A stretch of 64,000 bases of DNA from Lentisphaeraceae bacterium (GTDB lineage Bacteria; Verrucomicrobiota; Kiritimatiellia; RFP12; UBA1067). The notes beneath the pieces were generated by a model. The model saw only the letters and a program-made list of their open reading frames with translations. It was not told where the DNA came from and made no database searches. Of this stretch, positions 53,385-62,158 are shown in pieces. Location of the stretch: assembly GCA_004551905.1 (NCBI GenBank), contig SFPL01000025.1, positions 1 to 64,000 on the forward strand, written 5' to 3'. Position 1 is the stretch's first letter; each line of letters opens with the position of its first letter. The position numbers and the translations under genes are program-made.

Positions 53385-54275
53385 ATGGAGATCTGGAGAC
53401 CAGAGAACCCCGACGAGCGCGAGCCCAAGGTGCTCAGCGCCGCCAACCTGTGCATCGCCGTCGCGCTGCACGTGGCGCTCTTCGCCGGTTTCTGGGTCTT
53501 CGCCGTCTTCCACGGGCTCTTCGACAAGGAGGAGGAAATCATCCCCATCGACCTTACCGTGGTGGTGGTCGAGAATCTCGACGGCAAGGAGGACGAGCCG
53601 CCGCCGCTAAAGAAGCCGGAGCCTCCTCCTCCTCCTCCTCCGAAACCCAAGATGACGAAACCCAAACCGGAGCCGAAGAAACCCGATCCGCCGAAGGAAC
53701 TCGAGAAAATCGCCACCAACGTGGTGGCGAAGATCGAGAAGAAGAAGGACGAGCCCAAGAAAACCGAGAAGAAAGAGGAACCCAAGAAGACGAAGGAGGA
53801 GCTGCGCAGGGAACGGATGAACGACATGCGCAAAAGAGCAAAGGTGGTCAACAAGACGACCATCGTCAAGGCGTCGAGCAAGCCGCAGCCGAATGGCCGC
53901 ACCGACAGGAAGACGCTCACCGATGCCGAAATCGCCAAGCTATTAAACCAGGGATACAAGCCGGGCAGGTCGACCAATCTCGCCTCCAATGCCGAGCAGC
54001 TGGCCTATTCGCTGATCAAGCAGGAATTTGAGCGGAAGTGGGATGTTCCGCCGTGGACCGACACCCTGAAGCCGATGACGATCCGGGTGTGGTTCGGTCC
54101 TGGTGGTAGGATTGTGAAGAAAAAGATTGAGAAGAGCTCTGGCGACATCCGTGCGGACCAGTCGCTCAAGGCCGCCGCCGAGCGCGTCGGGGCGATACCT
54201 GCGCTGGCGCCGGAGTTCATCGAGAAGTACCGCAAGAGCGGCGTGCCTCTGCAGTTCACGGTCAAGCCGCACTAA
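53385..54275 (+). CDS. tonB: TonB/TolA-like energy transducer
   Basis: A 296-residue protein with a single N-terminal helix (LCIAVALHVALFAGFWVFAVF, about 23-43, given as a range because the anchor is continuous), a Pro/Lys-rich region (about 65-150, PPPPPPKPK and repeated KKPEPP), a charged helix and a C-terminal domain (about 205-296) with IRVWFGPGGRIVKKKI and SLKAAAERVG. The domain pattern fits either TonB or TolA; TonB is chosen because of the Pro-rich spacer and the ExbB-ExbD neighbours. No TonB-dependent receptor is in the window. Confidence 0.8.
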   Translation: MEIWRPENPDEREPKVLSAANLCIAVALHVALFAGFWVFAVFHGLFDKEEEIIPIDLTVVVVENLDGKEDEPPPLKKPEPPPPPPPKPKMTKPKPEPKKPDPPKELEKIATNVVAKIEKKKDEPKKTEKKEEPKKTKEELRRERMNDMRKRAKVVNKTTIVKASSKPQPNGRTDRKTLTDAEIAKLLNQGYKPGRSTNLASNAEQLAYSLIKQEFERKWDVPPWTDTLKPMTIRVWFGPGGRIVKKKIEKSSGDIRADQSLKAAAERVGAIPALAPEFIEKYRKSGVPLQFTVKPH

Positions 54276-54290
54276 GGGGGCGATGGCGGG

Positions 54291-56048
54291 ATGACTTTCG
54301 CAGGATGCATTCTTCTGGCGGTGATCGAGCTTACCGTGGTCGCGGGCGGCGAATTGCGGACGCGCGCGTTCTTCGACGCCAACAACGTGAAGGTGGGCGA
54401 CCCGCTCGTCCTCACCGTCGACTTCATCGGCGACGCAGATTTCCGCAGCCTCCATCCGCCGGCGCTCGCGAGATCGGTCTCCTCGCGCGACTGGAAGGTG
54501 GACGACGCCAGCGCCAAGACCGACACCTACCGCGACGCGCGGCGGCTCACCTACCGGGTGCGGCCGATGCGCGAGGGCGTGCTCTGGTTCCCTGGACTCG
54601 AGTTCTCCTATCGCGGAACGGACGGCTCCGAGCGGCTGGTGCGCTCGAACGAGATCCCCGTCCACGCGAAGCGCGGCGCCGAGGTGGTGGTGGCGGGAAT
54701 GGGCGAGGACCTCAATGAAATGCCGCGGCCGGCGGAGCTGGTGACCGAGCTCGGCTCGAAGCCGTGGGGAACTGATGCCGCGGCAGTTGGCGAGGACGCC
54801 CTCTTCGCCTGGCGCAGGGCGTGCGCAAAACCGACTGCGGACGCCTTCAAGGAGTTCGACTTCCCCGAGGCGCGTCTCAACGAGGCGCGCTGCGCCATCC
54901 TCGTCGGCGAATGGTCGCGTGCGCTTTCCGTGCTGCGCTCGCTTGAGTGGCGCATTGGCCAGACGCAGGAGGTGGAGCGGAATATCGTCGCTGCGCTCGC
55001 GGTCAAGTACGAGAACCCGGCCGTGGAGCTGCCGGTCTGGCGCCAGGTGCTGCGTCCGCTCCTCAGGCATGCCTGGACAGGACGCCTCGCCGTCGTCGCC
55101 GGTGTGCTAGCCGCGCTCGCGTTCGCCTTCTGGCTTTTCGGGCGCATCGTTCGCGCGCTTGCCTGCCTCACGCTCCTTGCCGCGCTGCTCGTCCCGGAGC
55201 AGTCCCGCGCCGAGGACGTCTTCGACCACATGGAGCGGCAGGTCCGCGAGATGGAGGAGCAGATGCGACGGATGGGCGCGGGCTTCGGCTCGCTGGGTTT
55301 CTTCGAGAAGGAGGAAGTGGAGCCGGTGCGGGTCAATGCCTCGGTCTCGGCCAGCAAGGCCCGTCCGACGGTCGGCGAGTCGTTCGAGTTCGTCGTCTCG
55401 CTGGACGCGCCCGCCACGGTGACGCTCTCGAACGTGCGCGTCTCGCCGTCGGAGACGTTCGGGATCAAGGTGACCGGCAAGGTGCGCGTGCTCACGGACG
55501 CCAAGAGCACCAATCCCTCCAACGTCGTCAAGCGCCTGGCGATACCGGTGAGGTACGACGTTCCCTTCCGCGGACGCGTCTCTTTCGGCGTGGACGGCAT
55601 GGCTGCAGGGCGCGTTGCGCGCGGCGGGCGCTTCTCGATGTCGTTCTCGCGCTCGTTCCACGCCGACGCGCCGGCGATTGCGCTGGAGATCGCGCCGCCG
55701 CCGTCGGCCGGGCGGCCCGACGGCTACGCTGGCGTCGTCTCGGAGGGCCTGCGCATCCACGAGCTCTGCGACATCCTGACGGTGGAGACGAACGACGTCG
55801 TCTGCATCACCTACCGGATGTACCCGACGAACGGCTATGTGCCGCGGTCGTACATGCCGCCAGGCTCGGCGTTCGAGATGTCGCGCAACGAGAACGGCAG
55901 CACAATCGAATACCGCCGGTTCTTCGTGGCGGACGGCGCGCCGAAGACGCCGCTGGTCAAGGTGGTCTATTTCGACCCGCGCACGCAGTCCTACAAGACC
56001 GCCGCCACCGGCGGCACGGCACTCAAGTACATGCCCCCGTCCCCTTAG
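54291..56048 (+). CDS. BatD-like protein, apparently two halves in tandem
   Basis: A 585-residue protein. Residues 1-20 are a signal peptide (MTFAGCILLAVIELTVVAGG). Residues 20-130 are a beta domain like the BatD (oxygen-tolerance) family, with VKVGDPLVLTVDF. Residues about 160-250 are helical and TPR-like. A membrane helix (about 263-283) is followed at once by a second signal-like stretch (VRALACLTLLAALLVPE, then SRAED). A second BatD-like beta domain (about 335-460, SASKARPTVGESFEFVVSLDAP) and another C-terminal beta region come after it. It looks like two exported proteins fused. In Bacteroides-type aerotolerance operons BatD works with MoxR and VWA proteins, but none are here; linkage to exbB-exbD-tonB (15 bases) suggests a role with that complex. 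Confidence 0.65.
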   Translation: MTFAGCILLAVIELTVVAGGELRTRAFFDANNVKVGDPLVLTVDFIGDADFRSLHPPALARSVSSRDWKVDDASAKTDTYRDARRLTYRVRPMREGVLWFPGLEFSYRGTDGSERLVRSNEIPVHAKRGAEVVVAGMGEDLNEMPRPAELVTELGSKPWGTDAAAVGEDALFAWRRACAKPTADAFKEFDFPEARLNEARCAILVGEWSRALSVLRSLEWRIGQTQEVERNIVAALAVKYENPAVELPVWRQVLRPLLRHAWTGRLAVVAGVLAALAFAFWLFGRIVRALACLTLLAALLVPEQSRAEDVFDHMERQVREMEEQMRRMGAGFGSLGFFEKEEVEPVRVNASVSASKARPTVGESFEFVVSLDAPATVTLSNVRVSPSETFGIKVTGKVRVLTDAKSTNPSNVVKRLAIPVRYDVPFRGRVSFGVDGMAAGRVARGGRFSMSFSRSFHADAPAIALEIAPPPSAGRPDGYAGVVSEGLRIHELCDILTVETNDVVCITYRMYPTNGYVPRSYMPPGSAFEMSRNENGSTIEYRRFFVADGAPKTPLVKVVYFDPRTQSYKTAATGGTALKYMPPSP

Positions 56049-56055
56049 TCGCGAA

Positions 56056-56091
56056 TCACCCGCCGTCGCCCAGGCTACGGCGAGCAGGCCG
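56056..56091. repeat. Dispersed palindromic repeat, copy 2
   Basis: ACCCGCC, a CGCC...GGCG stem and GCAGGC, a diverged relative of 4379-4412, again just after a stop codon. Confidence 0.55.
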
Positions 56092-56135
56092 AGCGGATTT
56101 TCGGGCGGGTTCTGGAACAAAGAGAGTCGAGAATA

Positions 56136-56144
56136 TGCTATACT
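56136..56144 (+). promoter_or_regulatory. Extended -10 promoter of the SDR operon
   Basis: TGC then TATACT at 56139-56144, about 65 bases before the ATG; no clear -35 box. Confidence 0.6.
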
Positions 56145-56208
56145 ATGCACATTGGCAATGCCGATTCGGCATCAAACCAAGTTACAGTGACAAAACAAAG
56201 GAGCAGAC

Positions 56209-57087
56209 ATGAACAAACTGGCAACAAGTCTTTCGGTGGCGCTGTGCGCGGGCGCGCTTTTCGGGGCCACCGACGAAATCGGGATGGCGGTCGCGCGGAC
56301 TTTCGCCGGCAAGACGGCGGTCATAACCGGCGCAGCGAGCGGAATGGGGCTCTGCACCTCCAGGACGCTCGCGGCTGCGGGCGCGACCGTGTTCATGTGC
56401 GACATCAACGGCGACGGCGTCAGGAAGGCCGCAGACGAGATCAATGCACAGGGCAAGGGCAGGGCGTATGCGGTCGAAGCGGACGTAAGGAAATTTGAGG
56501 ACGCCGAGCGTTCGGCGGCGCTGGCGGTCGAAAAGACGGGGAAGATCGATCTGCTCATCAACTACGCCGGTGGCAACGAGGCGCGGTGCTGCTCGAGCTA
56601 CAAGCCCATCTACGAGCAGCCGCAGGAGGTCATCGACTGGGGCCTCGACACAAACCTGAAGGGGGCGGTCTACTTCTCCCGCGCGTGCATGCCGTACATG
56701 GTCAAGGCCAAGAGCGGCGTCATCGTCACGCTCGGCTCCGTGACGGGCTTCGAGTGCGACGGAAACAGCACCTACGGCATCACCAAGGCAGGTCTCGACC
56801 GTCTCGCCCTGACTCTTGCCAAGGCTGGCGCACCGTATGGCATCCGCGCGTTCTGCGTCGCGCCCGGCCCGGTGCTGACGCGTCCGGCGATGGCGAAGAT
56901 GAAGACGGCGCTCGGCTTTGCCTCGGAGCCGCAGGAAGTCGTGGACTACATCCTCTTCATGGCGTCGCCGAAGGGCCGCTCCATCACCGGCACCACCCAC
57001 GTCATTGACGCCGGGCGTCTCGTTCTGTCGCGCAGCAGCACCGCCGACGCCCTGCAGGACGGCTCGGGAAGGAACTACAGGAAATGA
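56209..57087 (+). CDS. Short-chain dehydrogenase/reductase with a signal peptide
   Basis: A 292-residue classical SDR. Cofactor-binding TGAASGMG at about residue 40, FMCDIN (a Asp after the second strand, favouring NAD over NADP), NYAGG in place of NNAG, catalytic Asn in DTNLKGA, Ser in LGSVTGF and Tyr-x3-Lys in YGITK, all intact. Unusually the protein starts with a clean Sec signal peptide (MNKLATSLSVALCAGALFGA). AAAGGAG precedes the ATG, and no later Met gives an SDR start, so the signal is real. Relatives oxidise sugars such as L-fucose, L-rhamnose or D-glucose; the substrate here is not readable. Coupled to the next gene (ATGA). Confidence 0.88.
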   Translation: MNKLATSLSVALCAGALFGATDEIGMAVARTFAGKTAVITGAASGMGLCTSRTLAAAGATVFMCDINGDGVRKAADEINAQGKGRAYAVEADVRKFEDAERSAALAVEKTGKIDLLINYAGGNEARCCSSYKPIYEQPQEVIDWGLDTNLKGAVYFSRACMPYMVKAKSGVIVTLGSVTGFECDGNSTYGITKAGLDRLALTLAKAGAPYGIRAFCVAPGPVLTRPAMAKMKTALGFASEPQEVVDYILFMASPKGRSITGTTHVIDAGRLVLSRSSTADALQDGSGRNYRK

Positions 57088-58124
57088 GCGCCGCTCTCGC
57101 GGTCTGTGCTTTGCTTGCGGCGGTCCCGTCGCCTTCCGAGATGCGCGGGCCGTTTCCGATCATGTCCACGCCCTACCACGAGGACGGGGCGGTGGACTAC
57201 GCCGCCCTCGCCCGCGAGGCGCAATGGACTGACGACTGTGGATGCCCTGGCGTCATCTGGTGCCAGTCCAACGACGCCGTCGACCTCCTGACTGCCGAGG
57301 AGAAGTTCAGGGGGTTCGAGGCGTGCGCTAAGGCGGTTGAGGGGCGCAAGATCGTCCTCGCCCTCGGCGCCAACGGAACGAACGCGACGGAGATGCTCGA
57401 GTTAGCCGCTGAGATAGAGCGCGTCGCCGAAAGGCATCCGGCCGCGAAGATAGCGATGATATCGCGTCCGCCGGACGACGCCCGCTCGCAGGCCGACATC
57501 GAGTCGGCGTGGGACGCGCTTGGGCGCGTTGCGAAGCGTCCGGTCATCTTCCAGACGTATGGGACGAAGGAGACGCCGACTCCCTCCGTCGAGCTGATCG
57601 TGCGACTGGCCGAGCGCCATCCGCACGCCTTCGGATACGTGAAGGAAGAGGCGGCGGGATGGGAGGCCAACGAGCGCATGTTGAAGGAGAACGCCGCGAA
57701 ACCCGTGATGAAGACGGTGTTCGCCGGATGGGGCGGATGGCAGTGGCTCCTGCAGCTTCGCCACTGCGGCAGCGAGGGTCTCGTCACCGAACGCTGCGCC
57801 TACGCTCCGATCCTCGGCGAGATATGGCGGCGATACGAGAGGGGCGAACGCGGCCTCGCACTCACCGAGGCCTACGCTATGTACAGGCTCCTCATCGACC
57901 AGCGCAACATGCCAGGCGGCCTCAGGGGCTACTCGCTCTACCTTCTCAACAAGGAGGGGGTGTTCAGGAACATGGTCTCGCGCCAGTACGAGGAGGCGAA
58001 TGTCACCGAGGGCGGGAGTTTCGGCGCGGGGCGCAGGTGGAAGCTCGACAAGGTGACGCTCAACGACCTCCAGAAGAAGGAACTAGACCTTTTGTACAAC
58101 GACATGATGGAGTTCGTGAAATGA
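57084..58124 (+). CDS. Exported DHDPS/N-acetylneuraminate lyase-family protein
   Basis: A 346-residue TIM-barrel protein. Schiff-base Lys in GYVKEEA near residue 191, FQTYGT at the position of the Tyr loop, and the front MRGPFPIMSTPYHEDGAVDY, which is the usual N-terminus of the family. Seventeen to nineteen residues precede that Met and look like a signal peptide (MSAALAVCALLAAVPSP). The ATG at 57084 overlaps the SDR stop and is better placed than Met20, so export is likely. The GTTGE signature of DHDPS is replaced by WCQSND, so it is neither a standard DHDPS nor a standard NanA. An aldolase for a 2-keto-3-deoxy sugar acid made by the SDR is a reasonable guess only. Confidence 0.8.
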   Translation: MSAALAVCALLAAVPSPSEMRGPFPIMSTPYHEDGAVDYAALAREAQWTDDCGCPGVIWCQSNDAVDLLTAEEKFRGFEACAKAVEGRKIVLALGANGTNATEMLELAAEIERVAERHPAAKIAMISRPPDDARSQADIESAWDALGRVAKRPVIFQTYGTKETPTPSVELIVRLAERHPHAFGYVKEEAAGWEANERMLKENAAKPVMKTVFAGWGGWQWLLQLRHCGSEGLVTERCAYAPILGEIWRRYERGERGLALTEAYAMYRLLIDQRNMPGGLRGYSLYLLNKEGVFRNMVSRQYEEANVTEGGSFGAGRRWKLDKVTLNDLQKKELDLLYNDMMEFVK

Positions 58125-59290
58125 AAGACGGCGCCTTTTCCGGCCAGTCCGACAACATGGTCAAGGCCGTCCAGGCGCCGTCAAATGCAGTCACAAGAAG
58201 GTGGTTTTGCCTTGGCCTCGCCTCGGGGGCTGCCGCGTTCGGGCTCGGCTGCGTCGGAAGCAGGCGCTCGGCATGTGAGAACACGGCTGTGCGCGCGGCC
58301 GTTCGGAAGTGCGTCGAAGACGGCCTTTACGCTGGGCTTGCCTGCGCCTCCAGCCGCGGCGACATGTATCTTGAGGGCTCACTGCGGATCGGCGGGCCGA
58401 AGCTGCCGGTCACGGACGAGTCCCTTTTCGACCTCGCCTCCGTCGGGAAGACGCAGACAGCCGCGCTTTGTGCGCTCCTGTACGCGGACGGCAGGCTCGA
58501 CGTGGATGCGCCGTTTACCGAATACATTCCGGAGCATGTCCTTGCGAAGGAGAACTGCCGCATCACGGTGCGAGACCTTGCGACGCATTCCGGCGGCTTC
58601 GACAACTCCAAGCCCTACATGGTGGCGGACCCCGCCGCGATGTTCGAGGAACTCTACCGCAAGCGTCCGGTGTGGCCTCGCGGCGAGCGCTTCTGCTACG
58701 CCTGCTCGAACTTCGTGTATCTGGGGCTGATCGTAGAAAAACTTACCGGCCTCGACCTCGACGCGGCGGCGCGACAGATGCTGTGGGGCCCCCTCGGCAT
58801 GTCGCGCACGACGTGGAACACGGTCGTCGGGTACCAGGATGTCGCGGAATACCCGCAGTCCACCTACGGCGGACCGAAGCGCAAGATAGGCGAACACAAC
58901 GACATCTGCGCGCATCTCGCGCCGCGCCCGATGGGCAATGGAGCAAATTTCTCAACGGCTCCCGATATGCTGAAGTTCGTGACGGACATGCTGCGCCGCG
59001 AACGGTTCCCGAAGGCGTACTACGACCTCCAGTTTGCGCCGTCTTTCGAGAAGGGAGGCTATCGCCGTAGTTTCGGGTGGGAATTGACCGCAGAGAAATC
59101 CGCATATTTCGTCTGGGCGAAGACAGGGTTTTCGTCCCATGCGATCTGCCATCCTGGATGGACAGGTTCCGTCATCGCAGTGGATCCGAATCACGACTTT
59201 GCCGGCGTCGTGCTCGGCAACAGGATAGCCAGCAAGGAGAAGACCATGGGCCCCAGGATGAAGATTCTTGACATGATGAGGACTGCCTAG
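58121..59290 (+). CDS. Exported serine hydrolase (class C beta-lactamase fold)
   Basis: 389 residues from the ATG at 58121, which overlaps the stop of the lyase gene (ATGA). Tat-like signal (TRRWFCLGLASG) running into a lipobox (FGLGC). The fold's motifs are present: SxxK in DLASVGKTQTA, the Tyr-containing FCYACSNFVYLG followed by IVEKLTG, and HPGWTGS for the KTG-like box. These enzymes include esterases, D-aminopeptidases and transpeptidase-like proteins; a true beta-lactamase is unlikely. Operon context suggests an esterase or deacylase working on the same substrate as the two enzymes before it. Confidence 0.88.
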   Translation: MKDGAFSGQSDNMVKAVQAPSNAVTRRWFCLGLASGAAAFGLGCVGSRRSACENTAVRAAVRKCVEDGLYAGLACASSRGDMYLEGSLRIGGPKLPVTDESLFDLASVGKTQTAALCALLYADGRLDVDAPFTEYIPEHVLAKENCRITVRDLATHSGGFDNSKPYMVADPAAMFEELYRKRPVWPRGERFCYACSNFVYLGLIVEKLTGLDLDAAARQMLWGPLGMSRTTWNTVVGYQDVAEYPQSTYGGPKRKIGEHNDICAHLAPRPMGNGANFSTAPDMLKFVTDMLRRERFPKAYYDLQFAPSFEKGGYRRSFGWELTAEKSAYFVWAKTGFSSHAICHPGWTGSVIAVDPNHDFAGVVLGNRIASKEKTMGPRMKILDMMRTA

Positions 59291-59613
59291 ATTGCGGCAG
59301 TCGCGTGTGCGGCACTGGCGTGCCGCGCCGCTTTTGCGGCTTCGCCGCAGTGCCTGGTGCCTGGTGCAATGGATCCAGCGAAGTGAAAGCACCTCTGCCC
59401 TCCACTGATGGTGGAATCTGGTCGCGGGTGATTCAATATGATGTGCCGCCGGTTCCGTATTTCGGCTCTGGCCACCACAATGGGTTGTGGAGGAGTTTTC
59501 AAAAAAAACACAATCCCCCCTTGTCAAACTCACGGAAACTTGGTATATTACTCACATCCACGGCGGAAAGGGTTTTTCGCGTGGTTCACTAGTGAAACAA
59601 AAAGGATCCAAAC
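59291..59613 (+). other. Intergenic region before HU: hairpins, short repeats, promoter
   Basis: No gene is seen. Two adjacent hairpins (GCGGCAC/GTGCCGC at 59309-59326 and GCCGC-TTTT-GCGGC at 59327-59340) probably end the serine hydrolase operon. GTGCCTG occurs twice in tandem plus a partial copy at 59350-59367. The rest up to 59500 is unremarkable. The HU promoter starts at 59521. Confidence 0.6.
59521..59549 (+). promoter_or_regulatory. Promoter of the HU gene
   Basis: TTGTCA at 59521-59526, 17 bases ending TGG, TATATT at 59544-59549. It has both boxes and the extended element, as expected for an abundant protein. The leader is about 58 bases. Confidence 0.82.
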
Positions 59614-59907
59614 ATGGCTAAGAAAGTTCCTGCCACCAAGTCCGAGATCATGGCCGCCATCGCTGACGCCGCCGGCATCAGCAAGAAGCAGGCCGTGGCC
59701 GCCTACGAGAAGTTCCTCGCGATCGCCTACGAGGGCGCGAAGGGCGCAAAGGGCATCGTCCTTCCGGGTCTCGGCAAGCTGATCAAGATCAACCGCAAGT
59801 CGCGCATGGGCCGCAATCCCGCGACCGGCGAGCAGATCAAGATCGCCGCGAAGAAGGTCGTGAAGTTCCGCGTTGCCAAGGCGGCGAAGGACGCGGTCCT
59901 CGCCTAA
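59614..59907 (+). CDS. HU-family DNA-binding protein
   Basis: A 97-residue nucleoid protein. The N-terminal helices (ATKSEIMAAIADAAGISKKQA) and the DNA-arm GRNPATGEQIKIAAKKVVKFRV with the intercalating Pro in RNPATG are the HU/IHF pattern. The middle segment EGAKGAKGIVLPGLGKLIK matches the family's beta-sheet entry. It is a single gene with its own strong promoter and terminator. An AAAAGGATC site precedes the ATG. Confidence 0.93.
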   Translation: MAKKVPATKSEIMAAIADAAGISKKQAVAAYEKFLAIAYEGAKGAKGIVLPGLGKLIKINRKSRMGRNPATGEQIKIAAKKVVKFRVAKAAKDAVLA

Positions 59908-59943
59908 CGGCACGATGGCGACTTGATTTCGAAGTTGCCGCAG

Positions 59944-59980
59944 ACGGGCGCGGGCCGAAAGCTCGCGCCTGTCTTATTGA
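59944..59980 (+). terminator. Factor-independent terminator of HU
   Basis: A 12-base stem (ACGGGCGCGGGC with GCTCGCGCCTGT, two G-U pairs), CGAAA loop, then CTTATTGATTT. Confidence 0.8.
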
Positions 59981-60028
59981 TTTCACCGGTCGTTTCCAAG
60001 GGCGGCTATTCTCACAGAGGGAAACAAA

Positions 60029-62140
60029 ATGAAGAATCTTAAACTGGCAATGGTGGCTCTTATCGCGGCAACAGCCGCGGCGGAGGAGGCAGCGCCCGCG
60101 CTTTCGGTGGAGACGCTGTCGCCAACGACCGTGCATGTGAAGGATGTCAGGTCGCAGGGGAGCCTCCTCAACCGCTACGGCATGATTGAGGACATGAAGG
60201 CACCCGCCGTCGCCGCGCCCGTCGGCGGCAAGGTTGATTGCGCTTTCGGAGTGGTCGAGGCGAAGCGCGAGGGGAAGGGATGGACGATACGCTTCCCGCT
60301 CGAGAAAGTCGAGCGCGTCTACGGCCTTGGCGACGCAAGCCGCAAGGGCATCCAGCGCCGGCCGGGACGATATGAGATGTATGTGAAGAACATCGCCAGC
60401 TACATTCCGATTCCAATGGTCATCACTTCGAAGGGCCGCGGGTTCCTGCTGAACACCACTTGGCCGAGCGTGGTCGACGTGGGCAAGGCCGACCCCGACG
60501 CTATCGTCTGTACCGTCGACGGCGGCGACATCGACTTCTATGTCTTCACCGGACGGGACTACCGCGAGCTGCTTGACGCCTACACCCGTCTCACCGGCCG
60601 TCCAGCGCTGCTGCCCGCCTTCGCCTTCGGCTTCTCCTATGTCTGCAACCAGTGGATTGACGCGTTCAACCTCCTTCGCGAGGCGCGCGATTTCCGCGAC
60701 CGCGAGTTGCCCTGCGACGTAATCGGCCTCGAGCCGGGGTGGATGGAGACCTTCTACGATTTTTCGACCCGCAAGCGCTGGGACCCCGGCAGGTTCTACA
60801 TGCCGTATTGGATGAAATCAGACGCGCGGTACTTCTTCTCCCGCGGCCTTGAGCGGATGGGCTTCAAGCTTTCGCTCTGGCTCTGCTGCAACTACGACCT
60901 CACCCGCTACGAGGAGGAGCTCCTGGAGGGCAAGTGGAAGGGCGCCATGGAGCGTGACGCGAAGCCGCAGGAGATCGACGAGACTTTCGTCGACGAGCAT
61001 GTTGTCAAGCCCAATGCCATCAGGGACCCGCGCTACAACATCGAGTGCGGGCGCGCGCGGGCGCTCGGTCCGGAGGGGACGCGCCCATGGTTCGAGCATC
61101 TCAAGTACTTCTGCGACACGGGGGCGAAGTGCTTCAAGCTCGATGCGTCCAGTCAGGTGGACCCGTCCTCGCGCAAGTGGGCAAACGGCCGCTCCGACGC
61201 GGAAAACCACAACGCCTATCCCGTCATCTACGCCAAGCAGATGAGCGAAGGCTACGAGACCTACACGAAGAGCCGCGCGATGGTGTACACCTCCTGCGGA
61301 TTTACCGGCATCCAGCGCTATGTCGCCACCTGGGCCGGCGACACCGGCGGCGGGGTGGGCACGCTCGTTTCCTGTCTCAACCTCGCGGCGAGCGGACACT
61401 CGAACCAGAGCTGCGACATGTCCATCTTCGACGCGGACAGCAAGCCAGATCCGGCCGCCATCCACTACGGCTTCCTCTCGCCCTGGAGCCAGCAGAACAA
61501 CTGGGACTACCACCAGCAGCCGTGGTACCAGGAGAACGAGGGCTTCGAAAGCTTCCGGGCGATGGACGGCCTGCGCTACCGGCTCTTCCCGTATCTCTAC
61601 ACGGCCGCGGCCGAGGCGCACCGCACCGGCTGGCCGATGATGCGTCCGCTCGCGTTCGTGCATCCCGACCGCGAGGACTACGCCGACGTTGTCACCACGT
61701 ACTACCTTGGTGACGACCTCGTGGTGACGGCGTTCGCCGACGAGGAGATCGTTCCTCCGGGAGAGTGGTACGACTTCTTCGACGGTGTCAAGGTGGTCGG
61801 GCCGGCGCGGCGGAAGGTCGTCCCGTCGCTCCGCCGCGGCGGCGGACTGCTGGTGCGCGCCGGCGCGGTGGTTCCGATGTGGCCGCTGAAGCAGCACCTT
61901 GACCGCGGCTGGAACGAGACGGTCGAGCTCCACGTCTGGCCCGGCGACGGTGAGGCGACGCTCTACGAGGACGACGGAGACTCGCTCGCCTATCGCGACG
62001 GTGCCTACGCGCTCACGCGCATCGTCAACCGCGGAGGCAAGCTGGAGATCGGGCAGCGCCAGGGCTCCTTCGCAGGCATGCCCGCCGCGCAGCCGAAGTT
62101 CGTCATCGTCAACGAATCAGTCCCTCGTAGACACAGATAA
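60029..62140 (+). CDS. GH31-family glycosidase, exported
   Basis: A 703-residue protein with a signal peptide (MKNLKLAMVALIAATAAAEE). The GH31 layout is seen: N-terminal beta domain with VYGLGDASRKG, a catalytic barrel with LPAFAFGFSYVCNQW, nucleophile Asp372 in KCFKLDASSQ, acid/base Asp438 in TWAGDTGGG, and the C-terminal domain ending GEATLYEDDGDSLAYRDGAY. The EPGW residues and the WLCCNYD segment differ from the alpha-glucosidase consensus, so alpha-xylosidase, alpha-glucosidase or sulfoquinovosidase-like activity cannot be told apart. GAGGGAAAC precedes the ATG. It is followed after 18 bases by the GH106-type gene, so they probably share a message. Confidence 0.9.
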   Translation: MKNLKLAMVALIAATAAAEEAAPALSVETLSPTTVHVKDVRSQGSLLNRYGMIEDMKAPAVAAPVGGKVDCAFGVVEAKREGKGWTIRFPLEKVERVYGLGDASRKGIQRRPGRYEMYVKNIASYIPIPMVITSKGRGFLLNTTWPSVVDVGKADPDAIVCTVDGGDIDFYVFTGRDYRELLDAYTRLTGRPALLPAFAFGFSYVCNQWIDAFNLLREARDFRDRELPCDVIGLEPGWMETFYDFSTRKRWDPGRFYMPYWMKSDARYFFSRGLERMGFKLSLWLCCNYDLTRYEEELLEGKWKGAMERDAKPQEIDETFVDEHVVKPNAIRDPRYNIECGRARALGPEGTRPWFEHLKYFCDTGAKCFKLDASSQVDPSSRKWANGRSDAENHNAYPVIYAKQMSEGYETYTKSRAMVYTSCGFTGIQRYVATWAGDTGGGVGTLVSCLNLAASGHSNQSCDMSIFDADSKPDPAAIHYGFLSPWSQQNNWDYHQQPWYQENEGFESFRAMDGLRYRLFPYLYTAAAEAHRTGWPMMRPLAFVHPDREDYADVVTTYYLGDDLVVTAFADEEIVPPGEWYDFFDGVKVVGPARRKVVPSLRRGGGLLVRAGAVVPMWPLKQHLDRGWNETVELHVWPGDGEATLYEDDGDSLAYRDGAYALTRIVNRGGKLEIGQRQGSFAGMPAAQPKFVIVNESVPRRHR

Positions 62141-62158
62141 CAAAGGAGGTAGTCCGCC

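Noticed and set aside
58121..59290. Calling the serine hydrolase a beta-lactamase resistance gene
   Set aside because: Motifs fit the broad class C fold, which is mostly esterases and peptidases, and the operon is catabolic.
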